Program-made: the position numbers and the translations under genes
Assembly (NCBI GenBank): GCA_964404605.1
Contig: CAYOKT010000070.1
Coordinates: forward strand, 1-14,344
From: CAYOKT01 sp964404605
GTDB taxonomy: Bacteria > Electryoneota > Electryoneia > Electryoneales > Electryoneaceae
Length of the DNA stretch: 14,344 bases
Direction: 5' to 3'
Shown here: in pieces, positions 12,434-14,344 of the stretch
Layout of the letters: every line of letters begins with the position of its first letter
Position numbering within the stretch: the stretch's first letter is position 1
The notes under the pieces: generated by a model
The model's input: the letters and a program-made list of their open reading frames with translations, nothing else
What the model was told of the DNA's origin: nothing
The model's database searches: none

Positions 12434-14344
12434 ATGCAGCAACCGCTATACCTGACCACACCGCTGTACTACGTCAACGACGAGGCGCACATCGGGCACG
12501 CTTACACGACCATTCTCGCCGATGTCCTCGCCCGCTTCCACCGCTTTTTCGGCCGCGACGTCCACTTCCTCACCGGGCTGGACGAGCACGGCCAGAAGGT
12601 GATGCAGGCCGCGGAGAAACTGGGCCGAACCCCGCAGGAACACTGCGATGCCATGGCCCCCCTGTGGAAACAGGTCTGGGAACAACTCGAGATCGAATAC
12701 GACGACTTCATCCGCACGACCGAGCCCCGGCACGAGGAGGTGGTGAAGGAGATCCTCCTCCGCCTGCGGGACAAGGGAGACATCTACCAGGAGAAGTACG
12801 AGGGCTGGTACTCGGTGTTCGAGGAGCGGTTCTTCACCGAAAAGGACCTCGTCGATGGGATGGACCCCATCGGCGGGCGGCCGGTGGAGTGGATCCAGGA
12901 GACGAACTACTTTTTCCGCATGTCCAGGTACCAGGACTGGCTGGTCAAACACTACGAGGAGCACGAGGACGCGGTGATCCCCTCCTTCCGGCGGAACGAG
13001 GTGCTCGGGTTCCTCCGCAAGCCGCTGGGCGACCTCTGCATCAGCCGGCCGAAGAGCCGCCTCGCCTGGGGCATCCCCCTCCCCTGGGACGAGGAGTATG
13101 TGACCTACGTCTGGTTTGATGCCCTGCTCAACTACTACTCCGCGACGGTCTCCCCGCCGGCGGGCGCCCGGGTGAGCTGGCCCGCCGACTACCACCTGAT
13201 CGGCAAGGACATCCTGACCACCCACGCGGTCTACTGGCCGATCATGCTGCACGCGGCCGGGATCGAGCCGCCGCGCCATATCCTCGCGCACGGCTGGTGG
13301 CTGGCGAAGGACGCGGCGAAGATGTCCAAGTCTTCCGGGAACGTGATCCGCCCGCTGGACCTGGCGAAGCTCTACGGGGCGGACCCGTTCCGTTACGTCC
13401 TGATGCGCGAAATGGTCGTCGGGCAGGATGCCAGCTTCAGCGAGGAGCTGTTCATCAAGCGGGTGAACTCCGACCTGGCCAATGACCTCGGCAACCTCGT
13501 CAACCGGGTGACCCGCCTGGTCGCGAAACACTTCGAAGGCATCGTCCCGGAGGTGGAGCCCCGGGCGGAGGACCCCCTCGCGGAACTCGCCGGCCGGACC
13601 GCCGAGGAGGTGCGGAAGCTGGTCGAACGGTTCCAGATCCACGCCGCCATCGAGGAGACGCTGCAATTCGTCCGGGCGATCAACCGCGACCTCTCCGAAG
13701 CCGCGCCCTGGACGACGGTGAAGTCCGACCGCGAGGCAGCGGGCGAGGCGCTCGCGCGCGCGCTGGAAGGGGTGCGCATCGCGGCTGTCCTGCTCAGCCC
13801 GGTGATGCCGGAAAAAGCCGCCGAACTGGCCGGGCGCATCGGCGCGGAGGTGAAGGAGCGGTACACCTGGGAGGATGCCGCCTGGTCGAACCGCCTGGCC
13901 GGCGCGAAAATCACGCACGGCGCGGCGATCTTCCCGCGCGTGGAGCGGGAACGGGGAAAACCCGCCGGAGCCGCGGGGGCGAAACAGCCCTCCACGGGAA
14001 AACCGAAAACGAGGGAGGCCGCCGAGATGGGCGATGACCTGGTACCCTTCGACCAGTTCAAGAAGCTGGACCTGCGCACCGCGATCGTCCGGCAGGCCGA
14101 ACGCATCCCGAAGACGGACAAGCTGCTGCGCCTGGAGGTCGAAGTCGGCGAGGAGATGCGGCAACTGGTCGCCGGGGTGGCGGAACACTACACCCCGGAG
14201 GAGATGGTCGGCAAGACGATTGTCATCGTCGCCAACCTGCAGCCGGCGACGATCCGCGGTGTGGAGAGCCGGGGAATGCTCCTCGCCGTGCACGACGGCG
14301 GCACCCTCCGCCTACTCATTCCTGACGGTGAAGTCGGCAGCGGG
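12434..14344 (+). CDS. metG: methionyl-tRNA synthetase, 3' end cut by the window edge
   Basis: The frame runs from ATG 12434, with AGGAG eight bases upstream, to the right edge without a stop: 637 codons seen. It charges tRNA-Met with methionine for initiation and elongation. HIGH is at 19-22 (EAHIGHAYTT) and KMSKS at 296-300. The connective peptide reads YEGWYSVFEERFFTEKDL, then GGRPVEWIQETNYFF, and lacks the Cys knuckles, so this is a zinc-free form. The alpha-helical anticodon domain follows, then a Lys/Ala/Pro linker near 505-535 and a C-terminal tRNA-binding (EMAP-II/Trbp111-like) domain from about 539 (FDQFKKLDLRTAIV, then VANLQPATIRGVES). The family ends shortly after the equivalent of PDGEVGSG, so probably only a handful of residues are missing. 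Its close coupling to ricT and holB suggests one transcript. Confidence 0.97.
   Translation, partial: MQQPLYLTTPLYYVNDEAHIGHAYTTILADVLARFHRFFGRDVHFLTGLDEHGQKVMQAAEKLGRTPQEHCDAMAPLWKQVWEQLEIEYDDFIRTTEPRHEEVVKEILLRLRDKGDIYQEKYEGWYSVFEERFFTEKDLVDGMDPIGGRPVEWIQETNYFFRMSRYQDWLVKHYEEHEDAVIPSFRRNEVLGFLRKPLGDLCISRPKSRLAWGIPLPWDEEYVTYVWFDALLNYYSATVSPPAGARVSWPADYHLIGKDILTTHAVYWPIMLHAAGIEPPRHILAHGWWLAKDAAKMSKSSGNVIRPLDLAKLYGADPFRYVLMREMVVGQDASFSEELFIKRVNSDLANDLGNLVNRVTRLVAKHFEGIVPEVEPRAEDPLAELAGRTAEEVRKLVERFQIHAAIEETLQFVRAINRDLSEAAPWTTVKSDREAAGEALARALEGVRIAAVLLSPVMPEKAAELAGRIGAEVKERYTWEDAAWSNRLAGAKITHGAAIFPRVERERGKPAGAAGAKQPSTGKPKTREAAEMGDDLVPFDQFKKLDLRTAIVRQAERIPKTDKLLRLEVEVGEEMRQLVAGVAEHYTPEEMVGKTIVIVANLQPATIRGVESRGMLLAVHDGGTLRLLIPDGEVGSG

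Noticed and set aside
10390..12459. A 689-codon minus-strand open frame across holB and ricT
   Set aside because: It spans two real genes and their gap on the opposite strand and has no domain signature.
12778..12940. Loss of the Cys zinc knuckles in the MetRS connective peptide as an anomaly
   Set aside because: Zinc-free MetRS forms with similar YEGWY...VEWI..E.NYFF sequences are known in other bacteria, so this is a subtype rather than a defect.
12446..14293. A 615-codon open frame on the minus strand opposite metG
   Set aside because: It is exactly antisense to methionyl-tRNA synthetase, which has all its motifs. The minus-strand product is low-complexity Arg/Gly/Val/His with no recognisable fold.

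Overview
This is a high-GC bacterial window, about two-thirds G+C by eye, with nearly gap-free gene packing. It probably comes from a diderm in or near the FCB superphylum, for example a Krumholzibacteriota- or Eisenbacteria-like lineage. The main lineage clue is the M1 aminopeptidase at 6254-8278: it has a signal peptide and ends in a FlgD-like/type IX-secretion-style C-terminal module (a PNPFN start, then DLLGRRV, then SGVYW). That combination is typical of high-GC FCB candidate phyla. A predicted lipoprotein and an EnvC-like divisome factor also fit a diderm. The taxonomic call is inference; there is no rRNA gene in the window.

The left 8.3 kb reads leftward. In transcription order it holds the secreted M1 peptidase (6254-8278), a UbiE/MenG-type quinone methyltransferase (5390-6088), a NusG domain II protein (5016-5393), a Gx-family membrane protein (4411-5016), a TPR lipoprotein (3545-4363), a membrane histidine kinase (2046-3440), an NtrC-type sigma-54 response regulator (660-2033) and a small unknown protein (263-619). 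From ubiE to the Gx gene the reading frames overlap by 4 nt (ATGA) and 1 nt (TGATG), so these genes are almost certainly co-translated. The NusG_II plus Gx pair is the arrangement called eetA-eetB in Gram-positive flavin-based extracellular electron transfer loci. Here it is fused at operon level to a menaquinone-type methyltransferase, a lipoprotein and a two-component system, and this is the most interesting block. Left of position 263 there is no convincing gene, only a 21-bp tandem repeat at the edge.

Positions 8279-8605 are a divergent intergenic region with a clear fall in GC and a 20-bp perfect dyad that looks like an operator.

The right 5.7 kb reads rightward: a degenerate-LytM coiled-coil EnvC-like protein (8606-9907), DNA polymerase III delta-prime holB (9904-11091), the PSP1/RicT protein (11137-12429) and methionyl-tRNA synthetase metG (12434 to the right edge, lacking only its last residues). 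The holB-ricT-metG order echoes the holB-yaaT-metS neighbourhood of Bacillota. RicT has an unusual tail of about 130 residues rich in Gly, Arg, Lys and Pro.

No tRNA, rRNA, CRISPR array, prophage or complete insertion sequence was seen.
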